In this document: positions 18,408 through 26,934 of the stretch, in pieces | Layout: each line of letters opens with the position of its first letter | How positions within the stretch are numbered: the first letter of the stretch is position 1 | From: an uncultured Sanguibacteroides sp. | GTDB lineage: Bacteria; Bacteroidota; Bacteroidia; Bacteroidales; Marinifilaceae | NCBI RefSeq assembly: GCF_900543425.1 | Contig: NZ_UQRQ01000023.1 | Coordinates: forward strand, 1-47,687 | Direction: 5' to 3' | Length of the DNA stretch: 47,687 nucleotides | Notes under the pieces: model-generated | What the model was told of the DNA's origin: nothing | The model's database searches: none | Seen by the model: only the letters and a program-made list of their open reading frames with translations | Translations under genes and position numbers: made by a program

Positions 18408-19919
18408 TCACGCGAAAAAATAAACAATAATTCCTGTAATAATGACATAGGCTAATGCGTAAGGAATAGCCGCCTTCAATATATTCCCCTCCTGTCCCTG
18501 CTGATTGGTTGCCGATGTGGCAATGGCAATACTTTGCGGAGAGATAATTTTTCCACCCGTCGCTCCGGCTGTATTTGCCGCGGACAACCAACCGGGATCC
18601 ACTTGAATATGTTCCGCAACACCTGCTTGCAGTTTTCCGAAAAGAATATTAGCCGAAGTATCGCTTCCGGTTAAGAAAGTACCCAAAGCCCCGATTGTCG
18701 GGGCAAAAACCGGATATAGAGCCCCTGTTGCAGCAGATAAAGCCATCGCCAATACCTGTATCATTCCGGCTGTCTCCATGATGGAAGAGAGTCCGACCAA
18801 ACAGATCACCGTAACGATCGTTTTTCTTAATTGAACGAACGTTTTCCAAAGCAAACCCAACAGTACCCCGGCAGAAGCTCCTTGAATCAATCCCCCGATA
18901 AAAGAACCTAAGAACAAAAGAATCCCCCCTTGCGTCAACCATTGAATAACATACCGATTCTCCTCTCCGTGAATGGTAAAAGAAACAGTCGATATCCAAA
19001 CGGATTGCAAAGAGTTCTTTATCGCCGGAAATAACGGACTTGTTATCAACACGAAAAACATAATCAAAACATAAACCATCCATGCCGATACGATCTCTTT
19101 TCCTCGATATGGAGATTTTACTTTTTTTTCTCCCTTTTTACGAGTCAACTTCCCAAAAGAAATAATAACGACAACCGCAACAATACTACCGATAATAGCC
19201 GGAGTTTCCGCCCCTATATAGCGAGCCGATAAATATTGGGCCGCCAAAGAAAAACCTCCGACCAATATACTCAATACAATATTCTTAGGTAAAGACTTAA
19301 GCTTCGGATCTGCCAAAAAGGTAAGGACGAGAGGCACTAAAAACATCAATACGGACAATTGAAGAACCACGGCCGTACTCAAAGAACTTACCGGCAAACC
19401 CGTTTCCTGAGCCAAAACAATCACGGGAACCCCAACAGCACCGAAAGCAGTCGGGACACTATTGGCAATTAAACTCACGACAGCTGAAAAAAGCGGACGG
19501 AAACCCAGACTAATCAATATGGCAGCCGGAATGGCAACAGCCGTACCGAATCCTGCCATTCCCTCCAACAATCCACCAAATCCCCAGGTGATCAAAAGCA
19601 CCTGAATGCTCTTATCCGTAGAAATAGAAGAAAATTGCTGCTTCAACACCTCTATTTTTTTCGTATGCAACAATACATTATAACTGTATATAGCCATCAG
19701 AATAATAAAAAGAATAGGTACCAACGCCTTTAACATTCCGTACACGAAAGCAAGTGCCGTATCCTGTACCGAACTATGAAAAGCAAACAAAGCCAAGAAT
19801 GCCGTTACCAGCAAAGTTATTACACTACTTTTATCTCCCGACATTTTAAAGAATCCCATCAGAACAATCAATAAAAGAATAGGCAACGATGCATAAAAAA
19901 TTTCCATAGCTTCTGTCAT
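18408..19919 (-). CDS. lctP: L-lactate permease (LctP/LldP family)
   Basis: A 503-residue inner-membrane transporter with about 12-14 hydrophobic segments along its whole length. Family patterns include G-F-G-G-L-L-E-G-M-A-G-F-G-T-A-V-A-I-P near residue 115 and L-T-G-S-D-T-S-A-N-I-L-F-G near residue 420, both standard LctP signatures. It brings in lactate, possibly glycolate, with protons. It is the first gene of the lactate cluster, 98 bp before lutA. A second in-frame ATG five codons in (M-E-I-F-Y) is an equally good start. No regulator gene lies nearby and no clear promoter box was found upstream. Confidence 0.9.
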   Translation of the reverse strand: MTEAMEIFYASLPILLLIVLMGFFKMSGDKSSVITLLVTAFLALFAFHSSVQDTALAFVYGMLKALVPILFIILMAIYSYNVLLHTKKIEVLKQQFSSISTDKSIQVLLITWGFGGLLEGMAGFGTAVAIPAAILISLGFRPLFSAVVSLIANSVPTAFGAVGVPVIVLAQETGLPVSSLSTAVVLQLSVLMFLVPLVLTFLADPKLKSLPKNIVLSILVGGFSLAAQYLSARYIGAETPAIIGSIVAVVVIISFGKLTRKKGEKKVKSPYRGKEIVSAWMVYVLIMFFVLITSPLFPAIKNSLQSVWISTVSFTIHGEENRYVIQWLTQGGILLFLGSFIGGLIQGASAGVLLGLLWKTFVQLRKTIVTVICLVGLSSIMETAGMIQVLAMALSAATGALYPVFAPTIGALGTFLTGSDTSANILFGKLQAGVAEHIQVDPGWLSAANTAGATGGKIISPQSIAIATSATNQQGQEGNILKAAIPYALAYVIITGIIVYFFA

Positions 19920-20133
19920 TAAATCAATGAAAATGAAAAGATAACGAAAAAACCTTGTCCATTCACTTCAAATACGAAATAAACGTATAAAACAAAAAAA
20001 ATGTTACTTCCCACACGTGAAATTTTAAAAAAATTTATTTACGACTCAACTATTTAATAACCTGAAAACATACCCATCCCCAATCATTTCAAAACAAAAT
20101 AAGATTATAGAATCCTAATTGAATAAAAAATCA

Positions 20134-20141
20134 TATTTTTG
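20134..20141 (+). promoter_or_regulatory. -7 promoter box very close to the Yip1-like/smpB start codon
   Basis: TATTTTTG fits TAnnTTTG exactly and ends only 8 bp before the ATG at 20150. Transcription would begin within a few bases of the start codon, giving an almost leaderless mRNA. No clear -33 TTTG is seen. Confidence 0.55.
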
Positions 20142-20149
20142 CAAGGCAA

Positions 20150-20728
20150 ATGAGTAAAGTACATTTAAAATACATAGCAATTCGATTGAAACATTTGCTG
20201 ACAAGCCCGGAAGTAGAATGGAACACAATCAGAATGGACGAGACGGGAAGAATTGAACTTTTCAGAAATTACATCATCTTGCCGTCAATCCTATTTTCCA
20301 TCCTGGTCTTTTTATTCAGGCTTATGAGCAACGATGTCATGGTCTCTCTGGGATGGGGAATTATTAATTTCATTGCCTGTACCGCGGGATGTTATGTCTG
20401 TTTCCGTCTTACCCGGGAATATCTTTCCAACAAAACTATAAATTCAGGCACGATAGCCTTGAAACTATCTGTCTACAGTTCGGCCGTATTCATTCTGTTT
20501 CATAGCCTTGCCGTCGGTTTTCCGCAAAATTTCATCGGAGACGTGATGGCCATTTTAAGTCTTCTCTCGCTCAGGACTCTATACATCGGGCTAAATACCA
20601 TATCGGAATTAAATACACGGTACAAGAAAAGCGCTGTTATTATTATCGGGTTACTGATTATTTGTACCCCCATCATCATCACGAGACTCTTAACGATTAT
20701 TTTTAGAATCCCGGCTATTAACGCGTAA
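20150..20728 (+). CDS. Yip1-like multi-pass membrane protein
   Basis: A 192-residue protein with about five membrane segments (near 40-58, 66-84, 104-124, 130-147 and 165-187). The opening pattern, an amphipathic start with L-L-T-S-P-E-V-E-W-N-T-I, is typical of bacterial Yip1-domain proteins (compare P-x-x-x-W). Function in bacteria is not settled. It precedes smpB by 11 bp, so the two form an operon. The start is backed by a TAnnTTTG promoter box 8 bp upstream. Confidence 0.75.
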   Translation: MSKVHLKYIAIRLKHLLTSPEVEWNTIRMDETGRIELFRNYIILPSILFSILVFLFRLMSNDVMVSLGWGIINFIACTAGCYVCFRLTREYLSNKTINSGTIALKLSVYSSAVFILFHSLAVGFPQNFIGDVMAILSLLSLRTLYIGLNTISELNTRYKKSAVIIIGLLIICTPIIITRLLTIIFRIPAINA

Positions 20729-20739
20729 AGAAAAAAATT

Positions 20740-21186
20740 ATGGAAAACATCAATATAAGAAATAAACGAGCCTCTTTCGATTACGAGTTTCTGGAAGAAT
20801 ACACGGCCGGTATTGTATTGACAGGGACCGAAATCAAATCGATTCGTGCCGGAAAAGCAAGTCTGGTAGATGCCTATTGTTATTTCCATAATGGAGAATT
20901 GTGGGTAAAAGGAATGTATGTGGCCGAATACAAGTTAGGCACCTATTACAATCATATCGAACGACGCGAACGTAAGCTGTTGCTCATGAAAAAAGAGTTA
21001 AACAAACTGGAACGTAAAACAAAAGAATCCGGCCTGACTATCGTGCCGATTCGTCTTTTTTTAAACGAAAAAGGGTTTGCCAAGCTCCGGATCGCACTGG
21101 CCCGCGGTAAAAAAGAGTTCGACAAACGGGAATCTTTGAAATCAAAAGATGCCAAACGGGAGATGGATCGTTTTATGAAAAGATAA
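20740..21186 (+). CDS. smpB: SsrA-binding protein
   Basis: A 148-residue SmpB, the partner of tmRNA in rescuing stalled ribosomes. Family patterns are I-R-N-K-R-A-S-F-D-Y-E-F, L-T-G-T-E-I-K-S-I-R-A-G-K-A-S-L at about 24-39, H-I-E-R-R-E-R-K-L-L-L and R-G-K-K-E-F-D-K-R-E near the C-terminus, followed by the basic tail that enters the mRNA channel. Full length for the family. Co-transcribed with the Yip1-like gene. No tmRNA gene is visible in the following 500 bp. Confidence 0.97.
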   Translation: MENINIRNKRASFDYEFLEEYTAGIVLTGTEIKSIRAGKASLVDAYCYFHNGELWVKGMYVAEYKLGTYYNHIERRERKLLLMKKELNKLERKTKESGLTIVPIRLFLNEKGFAKLRIALARGKKEFDKRESLKSKDAKREMDRFMKR

Positions 21187-21331
21187 ATAAGATTTAAACC
21201 GAGACACCGGATTTCTCCATTACCTTTACGTCCCTTGTCGATCAAAACCGAGTAAATACCTGTACATGAACGTTTTTCTCAACCAATAGCGATTTTGTCA
21301 GTCAGGAAAATCCGTTTAATTTACACGTCCG

Positions 21332-21513
21332 ATACTTATCCTTCTATTCTCCCTTTTAGAAGGCATTTCCAATGGAAAAGATCAAAAAAACATTATCGAA
21401 ATGTTAAATAAAAAAAAAGAGTAATACCTGATAAAGGTTGGCGTATTCTATATACGAAAAAGGATATTTATCCGTCACAAGAAAATATTAATTTATTGTT
21501 ATATATAGAATAA
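21332..21513 (+). pseudogene. Possible remnant of a small exported protein, interrupted at an A9 run
   Basis: Frame 1 from 21332 reads a hydrophobic leader, I-L-I-L-L-F-S-L-L-E-G-I-S-N-G, then K-D-Q-K-N-I-I-E-M-L-N-K-K-K-E and a stop at 21422-21424. It has no upstream start codon: the first codon is ATA and the frame opens after TAA. After the nine-A run at 21410-21418, the -1 frame continues R-V-I-P-D-K-G-W-R-I-L-Y-T-K-K-D-I-Y-P-S to a stop at 21511-21513. Together this looks like a signal peptide plus about 45 residues. Chance cannot be excluded in AT-rich DNA. Confidence 0.3.
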
Positions 21514-21612
21514 TTCACAAATTTAGTGAACCTATTTTACTATAATGGCGTAAACAAATAAATCTAAAACAATAGATTTATAACGATTAATAACCAAAAG
21601 GGAATATATCCC

Positions 21613-21653
21613 AATTCCGGGCGAGGACCCCTTATTCCTCCCCGGAATTTTTT
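21613..21653 (+). terminator. Intrinsic terminator-like hairpin without an obvious upstream gene
   Basis: AATTCCGGG (21613-21621) pairs with CCCGGAATT (21641-21649). The stem runs into TTTTTT at 21648-21653, so it has terminator polarity on the plus strand. The nearest plus-strand gene is smpB, 427 bp upstream. It could end a long smpB transcript, the possible small gene at 21332-21513, or an unannotated small RNA. Confidence 0.6.
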
Positions 21654-21682
21654 ATTCGATTATTTTGAATAAAAAATCCGGA

Positions 21683-23569
21683 TCAATAGGAACGTTCATT
21701 ACGCCCTTCAATCCAATTGATATAGGCCGTATTAACCACCTTATTTCCTCCGGGAGTCGGGTAATTACCTGTAAAATACCAATCACCGTCATTACCCGGG
21801 CAGGCTTTATGCAAATTCTCTACCGTCTGAAATACGACCTTCACTTCTGCCCGTATACTTTCACTTTTCACCATTTGCGCAATCTTCTCCGAAATCTCTT
21901 CGTCACTAAAAGGAGCATAGATCTCTTTCACATGGTTCTGTATTTTCTCTTTCGGAAGTCCTTCCTGTTGTTTACATTTTTGATAGACCTCATCAATCAA
22001 ATGTGCCATTCCCCGCTCTTTCAATAGCTCTATTGCCGCATTAAAGGCTATAAACTCTCCCATCCGATTCATATCTATTCCGTAACAATCCGGATATCGT
22101 ATCTGGGGAGCCGATGATACGACAATAATCCGTTTCGGATGCAAACTGTCCAATATCCGTAAAATACTTTTCTTTAACGTTGTGCCCCGAACGATTGAAT
22201 CATCTATCACCACTAAATTATCCGTATCCTTTACCGCTCCGTATGTCACGTCATACACGTGTCCGACCATATCGTCGCGTCCTTCGTCTCCGGTGATAAA
22301 AGTACGCAATTTAGCATCCTTAATGACAATCTTTTCAACACGAGGTTCTTTACAGATAATAGCATCTAACGTCTCTTCACACCAATTTGCCTTCCCTTCC
22401 CGTACCAATCTTTTTTTATCTTCCACCAGGTACTGCTGTATTCCCTTTACCATTCCGTAAAAAGAAGTTTCAGCAGTATTCGGGATGAAAGAGAAAACGG
22501 TATTATCCAGATCTCCATCTATCGCCTTCAATAGTTGGGGAGTCAATAATTCCCCTAATCTTTTCCGTTCCTGATAAATACTTCGGTCGTTTCCCCGTGA
22601 AAAATAAATCCGTTCAAAAGAACAACTGCTTTTTTGTCGAGGTTCCCGGACCAATTCTTCCCGGACAGAACCATCCTTTTTTATGATCAGGGCATATCCC
22701 GGACGAATTTCCCGTATATTCGTATCGTCTACCCGGAATGCCGTCTGAATGACAGCTCCTTCGGAAGCCACGACAACCACCTCATCATCTTTATAATAAT
22801 AGGCCGGACGAATACCCCAGGGATCACGCATAACGAAAGCATCTCCATGCCCCACCACTCCAGCAACCGCGTATCCACCATCCCAATCGGCACTACTTTT
22901 GGATAAGACATCGACCAAGTTCAAATGTTCTTCTATCAAAGGCGAAATATCCTGCTTAACATACCCCTGGTCCCGGTAATCCCGGTATCGATCCTGAATC
23001 TCATTATCCAGATAATAACCGACTTTTTCCAATAAGGTTACCGTATCGGAATAGTTCCGAGGATGCTGCCCCGCCTGAATCAAACTTTCAAACAATTCAT
23101 CCACGTTTGTCAGGTTAAAATTAGCCGCCAAAGCCAAATTACGGGAACGCCAATTGCTCGCCCGCTTCAACGGATGGACGTAATCTATATTATTTTTTCC
23201 AAAAGTAGCGTAACGCAAATGCCCCAGGTAAATCTCCGAAACGAACGGAAAGTTCTGCTTGTTCCAAACCGCATCTGTTTCCTTTAGCTCCTCCGCACGA
23301 ATAGATTCGTGAATTTTATCAAACACCTCCTGAATGGGATTGGCATCACAGGAACGTACCCGGTCCATATATTTGAAACCCGGAGCCATATCCAACTTTA
23401 CTCCTACCACCCCAGCACCGTCTTGTCCCCGGTTGCGCTGTTTTTCCATCAAAATATACAAACGATTTAGACCGTATAGGTATGACCCGTATTTTTCCCG
23501 ATAATATTCCAAGGGCTTTAATAACCGAATGAATGCGATCCCGCATTCATGATTAATGACATCACTCAT
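21683..23569 (-). CDS. purF: Amidophosphoribosyltransferase (PurF), Bacteroides-type long form
   Basis: A 628-residue enzyme from the ATG at 23569, which matches the M-S-D-V-I-N-H-E start of Bacteroides homologues. An upstream ATG at 23593 adds only K-G-K-Y-N-Y-Y. It makes phosphoribosylamine from PRPP and glutamine, the first step of purine synthesis. The class II glutaminase begins at Cys9 (E-C-G-I-A-F), so an eight-residue leader must be removed to free the N-terminal nucleophile. R-N-R-G-Q-D-G-A-G follows near residue 50. The PRT domain carries the PRPP loop V-V-I-D-D-S-I-V-R-G-T-T near residues 452-465. It is longer than the typical 470-500 residues, with inserted segments. Bacteroidales often have a second purF, so this may be one of two copies. 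Confidence 0.88.
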   Translation of the reverse strand: MSDVINHECGIAFIRLLKPLEYYREKYGSYLYGLNRLYILMEKQRNRGQDGAGVVGVKLDMAPGFKYMDRVRSCDANPIQEVFDKIHESIRAEELKETDAVWNKQNFPFVSEIYLGHLRYATFGKNNIDYVHPLKRASNWRSRNLALAANFNLTNVDELFESLIQAGQHPRNYSDTVTLLEKVGYYLDNEIQDRYRDYRDQGYVKQDISPLIEEHLNLVDVLSKSSADWDGGYAVAGVVGHGDAFVMRDPWGIRPAYYYKDDEVVVVASEGAVIQTAFRVDDTNIREIRPGYALIIKKDGSVREELVREPRQKSSCSFERIYFSRGNDRSIYQERKRLGELLTPQLLKAIDGDLDNTVFSFIPNTAETSFYGMVKGIQQYLVEDKKRLVREGKANWCEETLDAIICKEPRVEKIVIKDAKLRTFITGDEGRDDMVGHVYDVTYGAVKDTDNLVVIDDSIVRGTTLKKSILRILDSLHPKRIIVVSSAPQIRYPDCYGIDMNRMGEFIAFNAAIELLKERGMAHLIDEVYQKCKQQEGLPKEKIQNHVKEIYAPFSDEEISEKIAQMVKSESIRAEVKVVFQTVENLHKACPGNDGDWYFTGNYPTPGGNKVVNTAYINWIEGRNERSY

Positions 23570-23615
23570 ATAATAATTATATTTACCTTTCAACGAATAG
23601 ATTCCGAAAGCGATA

Positions 23616-23623
23616 CAAAATTA
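23616..23623 (-). promoter_or_regulatory. Candidate -7 box for purF
   Basis: TAATTTTG on the minus strand matches TAnnTTTG and lies 46 bp upstream of the purF ATG. No TTTG is seen at the expected -33 distance, so support is limited. Confidence 0.35.
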
Positions 23624-23756
23624 ATAAAATCAAAAAGCATTGACTGTTTTTGACAGACTAAATCATTTCATTTTTTTATTTTTCAGATTTTATTTCATAA
23701 TATATCGATTTTTTTCCGATAACCTTTATCTTTATATTCTCTAATACAAGAAAAAA

Positions 23757-24173
23757 ATGAAAAAGAAGTACCCGCTCATCATCATCGTCGTTAGCTCTAT
23801 CGCTATTCTCTCTTTCCTGTTTTCAGAGAATTCTACCTTCCACAAACCACCACAACAACAGACGACAATCGTAGTAAGCCGGGACTCCGTCAATTTAGAT
23901 ACCTTCCGGTATAACGAGTCAAAAAAAGCTATATTCGAAATCAAAAATACAGGCCGTTTTCCATTAATTATAAAAAAAATAGAAACATCTTGCGGATGTA
24001 CCGATGTAAAATGGAATAAAGCACCTCTACTGCCCGATCAAACAGAAAAAATTCAAATTACCTTTACACCCAACTCCCTGGGACATTTCTCTAAAACCAT
24101 CCGAATATTTTGTAATATCTCCTCTCAAACTTACACGTTAAGATTAAGCGGGTTTGTAAAAGAAGAAGAATAA
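23757..24173 (+). CDS. DUF1573 domain exported protein
   Basis: A 138-residue protein with an N-terminal membrane anchor or signal (about 5-23). It has one DUF1573 Ig-like domain (about 45-135), with F-R-Y-N-E-S-K-K-A-I-F-E-I-K-N-T-G, the C-G-C motif in T-S-C-G-C-T-D-V-K-W, and L-P-D-Q-T-E-K-I-Q-I-T-F-T-P-N. Such proteins are periplasmic or surface proteins of unknown function that are common in Bacteroidota. A near-match -7 box (TATCTTTA, 23727-23734) lies upstream. It is 135 bp before the tandem MG2-like genes; any functional link is unproven. Confidence 0.85.
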   Translation: MKKKYPLIIIVVSSIAILSFLFSENSTFHKPPQQQTTIVVSRDSVNLDTFRYNESKKAIFEIKNTGRFPLIIKKIETSCGCTDVKWNKAPLLPDQTEKIQITFTPNSLGHFSKTIRIFCNISSQTYTLRLSGFVKEEE

Positions 24174-24308
24174 TATTTTATCTATAAATATTTTTCCAAC
24201 AAAACAATACTTAATTTTACATAAAAATTCACTCGCTTAAGTATATTCGAAACAAAAAACATTAACTTAGGGAGACAATACTAAAAAACAAACCCAATCT
24301 AACCTACC

Positions 24309-26912
24309 ATGAACCGAATATTACTATTATTGAGTATGGTAATTTCAGCCTATACTGCTCATGAAAATCCTCCATTTAAAGAGAAAACAGCTGACAGGTT
24401 TCATAACCTTTTCCAGAAATATCCCAAAGAAAAACTCTACCTGCACACCGACAAAGACATTTATCAGGCAGGAGACACGATCTGGTTCAGAAGCTATATG
24501 GTAAACGCCTTTACTAATACCCCGGCTATTATCAGCAGGCTCATATACGTGGAACTATCGGACAAGAGGGATTCCATCATTCAACGCCTCAAATTCAGGG
24601 AGTGGGACTCCACGTTCTACGGGAACATCAATTTACCGAAAGATATAAAACAGGGAGATTACTGCATACGGGCCTTCACGTACTGGATGCAAAACGAGGG
24701 TACCGATTACTTCTTTAAAAAAAATATCCGGGTAGCAAACCCGGACGAAGCCAGAATTAACACCGAAGTAAAATACATCCGTAAGGAAGACGGTACGCTA
24801 ACGGCAGAGATCAAGCTGTCGAATGCCATGAATATCGTCTACAATAAACAGCTTTTCCAATATCAAGTAAACAAACCCAATCAAGCGGGCAAAACCCGTT
24901 CTGTCCGTACCGACGATAACGGTATCTTACGCGTTCAACTTCAACCCGATGATTATTCCATACACCTGAGTACCAGGGATAACTCTTCCATAGAGTGCGA
25001 CCGCTACCTCTATATACCCAAGGAGACAACCGACTTCGACGTGCAATTTTTCCCGGAAGGAGGTAATCTACTGAATAACAACTACCAGCGAGTTGCCTTC
25101 AAAGCTATCGATTCCAACGGACTCTCAACCGAAATCGAGGGAACTGTCTATTTAGACAGCGTGCCCATTGTGCATATCAAAAGCGAACACAAGGGAATGG
25201 GAAGTTTCAAACTCCCCGCCTACGACGGCAAACACTACTACGCGGAGATCACGAACGACAATAGTATCACCAAACGTTTCGATCTGCCACCCGTTCTTAA
25301 CAACGGGGTAGGAATCCAGGTGGCACATAGTGATTCCAGTATCTATTATGACATCATAACGGCGGATAATACTATTTTTTCCAAGAAACTTTCCCTGTTG
25401 ATACAATGCAGAGGACAATTCCTTAACCTGATTCCCGTCGACGAACAACACAAAAAGAGAAAAATCATTACTTCCGATCTGCCGGAAGGAATAATACAAG
25501 CCGTTTTACTGGATTCCTCCTACAAGGTATACAGTGAACGCCTGTTTTTTATCCGACCCAGGAAGCAAGCTGACATGGAGATCGGCACGGGTAAGGAAAC
25601 GTTCGGCCCGAGGGAAAAGGTAGACCTTCGCTTACTCCTGGACTCCAACGCCACCCAAGGATCGTTCTCCATGGCCGTGGTGAAAGATTCGGGGTTAGAT
25701 ACCGTATCCTATAACGACAATATCCAATCCAACTTACTGATGACCTCCGACTTGAAGGGGTACATCGAGGAACCGGGATACTATTTCAGCGACACGACCG
25801 CTGAAATCGACCGGCACCTGGATCTGGTCATGTTAACACACGGCTGGACACGGTTTAACGTGGCGGATCTGGCAAAAAATCAACCCAGGAAAATGGATTT
25901 TTACTTAGAATTGGGACAAGCCATCACCGGGAAAGTGAAAAATGTCTGGGGAAAAGTTTCTGAAAGGGCCCATTTAATTTTCATCTCGGACAAGGGGGAT
26001 GTATCTATGACCTTTACTGACTCTACCGGGAATTTCAGTAACAATGAACTGTTTTTTACCGACGGAACAAAATTCGTCGTCAGGGCGACCAATCAAAAAG
26101 GCAAAAACCGGGTAGAGATCCATTTCGACAAAGACTCGTTTTTAACCGTGTCCAACTTTTTTCCTTACAACGAGAGAATCAGAAAAGAAGATAATGAGTT
26201 CTATCAAAAATTTCACCAAAGCTATTACTACGAGAACGGGGAAAAAATATACCTGTTAAATGAAGTAAAAGTAAATCGTAAGGCTTCGCCAAAAAAATAC
26301 ACCAAATACGACAATTGGGCCGATGATCTCTACCGGTTGGACTCCGCCCAGATCGCCGCTGACCCGGAAGAGAACATCGTCAAACTCATTGCCCGGAAAA
26401 TACCCGGACTTATGGCTTATCGGAATTATATATGTGAGATCGGAGGGCAACCTTTCGATCCTATTCCCATAGTTTTAAACGGATTCGAAGAGAGTTACAC
26501 GTTCTTTAACATGATTCCCAAAAGGTATTTATTGGGAGTCACTCTATTAAGAGGAGAAGTTGCTAAAACTGTTTTCAATGGGGATCCGGTTCTTTTAATT
26601 ACGACACAACCCGATTACCATTTTGAAAAACCATCGACTCATTTCAACATAAACCGGATACGACCGATGGGGATTCAAATTCCCGACGAATTTTACGTTC
26701 CTAAATACGATATCGACTCCATACGTAATGCTCCCGAAAAAGACGAACGAATAACCCTGTTTTGGGAGCCGGTTATCTCGTTATGTCCCGGACAACCCGC
26801 TGAATATTCTTTCTACACGGGAGACGTGACAGGAAACTACACCATACTTATTGAAGGAATAACTTTAGATGGGAAGACAGTAAAAAAGAACAAAAAAATA
26901 AAAGTAGAATAA
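24309..26912 (+). CDS. Large exported MG2-like/TonB-plug-like protein, copy 1
   Basis: An 867-residue exported protein with a short signal peptide (about 1-17). The N-terminal third has alpha-2-macroglobulin MG-like patterns: K-E-K-L-Y-L-H-T-D-K-D-I-Y-Q-A-G-D-T-I-W-F-R near 37-58 and I-R-A-F-T-Y-W-M-Q-N near 117-126. The family motif F-F-P-E-G-G-N-L-L follows at about 246-254. Around residues 690-760 a segment resembles a TonB receptor plug (I-V-K-L-I-A-R-K-I-P-G-L followed by P-I-V-L-N-G), but no barrel follows. A short beta-rich domain ends the protein. It probably sits in the periplasm or on the outer membrane; function is unknown. The gene is followed 22 bp later by a full-length paralogue. 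Confidence 0.75.
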   Translation: MNRILLLLSMVISAYTAHENPPFKEKTADRFHNLFQKYPKEKLYLHTDKDIYQAGDTIWFRSYMVNAFTNTPAIISRLIYVELSDKRDSIIQRLKFREWDSTFYGNINLPKDIKQGDYCIRAFTYWMQNEGTDYFFKKNIRVANPDEARINTEVKYIRKEDGTLTAEIKLSNAMNIVYNKQLFQYQVNKPNQAGKTRSVRTDDNGILRVQLQPDDYSIHLSTRDNSSIECDRYLYIPKETTDFDVQFFPEGGNLLNNNYQRVAFKAIDSNGLSTEIEGTVYLDSVPIVHIKSEHKGMGSFKLPAYDGKHYYAEITNDNSITKRFDLPPVLNNGVGIQVAHSDSSIYYDIITADNTIFSKKLSLLIQCRGQFLNLIPVDEQHKKRKIITSDLPEGIIQAVLLDSSYKVYSERLFFIRPRKQADMEIGTGKETFGPREKVDLRLLLDSNATQGSFSMAVVKDSGLDTVSYNDNIQSNLLMTSDLKGYIEEPGYYFSDTTAEIDRHLDLVMLTHGWTRFNVADLAKNQPRKMDFYLELGQAITGKVKNVWGKVSERAHLIFISDKGDVSMTFTDSTGNFSNNELFFTDGTKFVVRATNQKGKNRVEIHFDKDSFLTVSNFFPYNERIRKEDNEFYQKFHQSYYYENGEKIYLLNEVKVNRKASPKKYTKYDNWADDLYRLDSAQIAADPEENIVKLIARKIPGLMAYRNYICEIGGQPFDPIPIVLNGFEESYTFFNMIPKRYLLGVTLLRGEVAKTVFNGDPVLLITTQPDYHFEKPSTHFNINRIRPMGIQIPDEFYVPKYDIDSIRNAPEKDERITLFWEPVISLCPGQPAEYSFYTGDVTGNYTILIEGITLDGKTVKKNKKIKVE

Positions 26913-26934
26913 CCCACATCAATACTCTTGTATT

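Larger units (their letters stand above)
21187..21682. other. 496-bp intergenic region downstream of smpB
   Basis: No intact gene. It contains a possible frameshifted small exported reading frame (21332-21513), a GC-rich hairpin with a T-run (21613-21653) and, just after it, an AT-only inverted repeat with 10-bp arms (TTTTTTATTC / GAATAAAAAA, 21648-21666 region). tmRNA and 6S RNA signatures were looked for and not seen. Confidence 0.6.

Noticed and set aside
21187..21682. tmRNA or 6S RNA gene next to smpB
   Set aside because: No tmRNA start, tag-coding frame or tRNA-like end is seen, and no 6S-type long bulged hairpin is recognisable.
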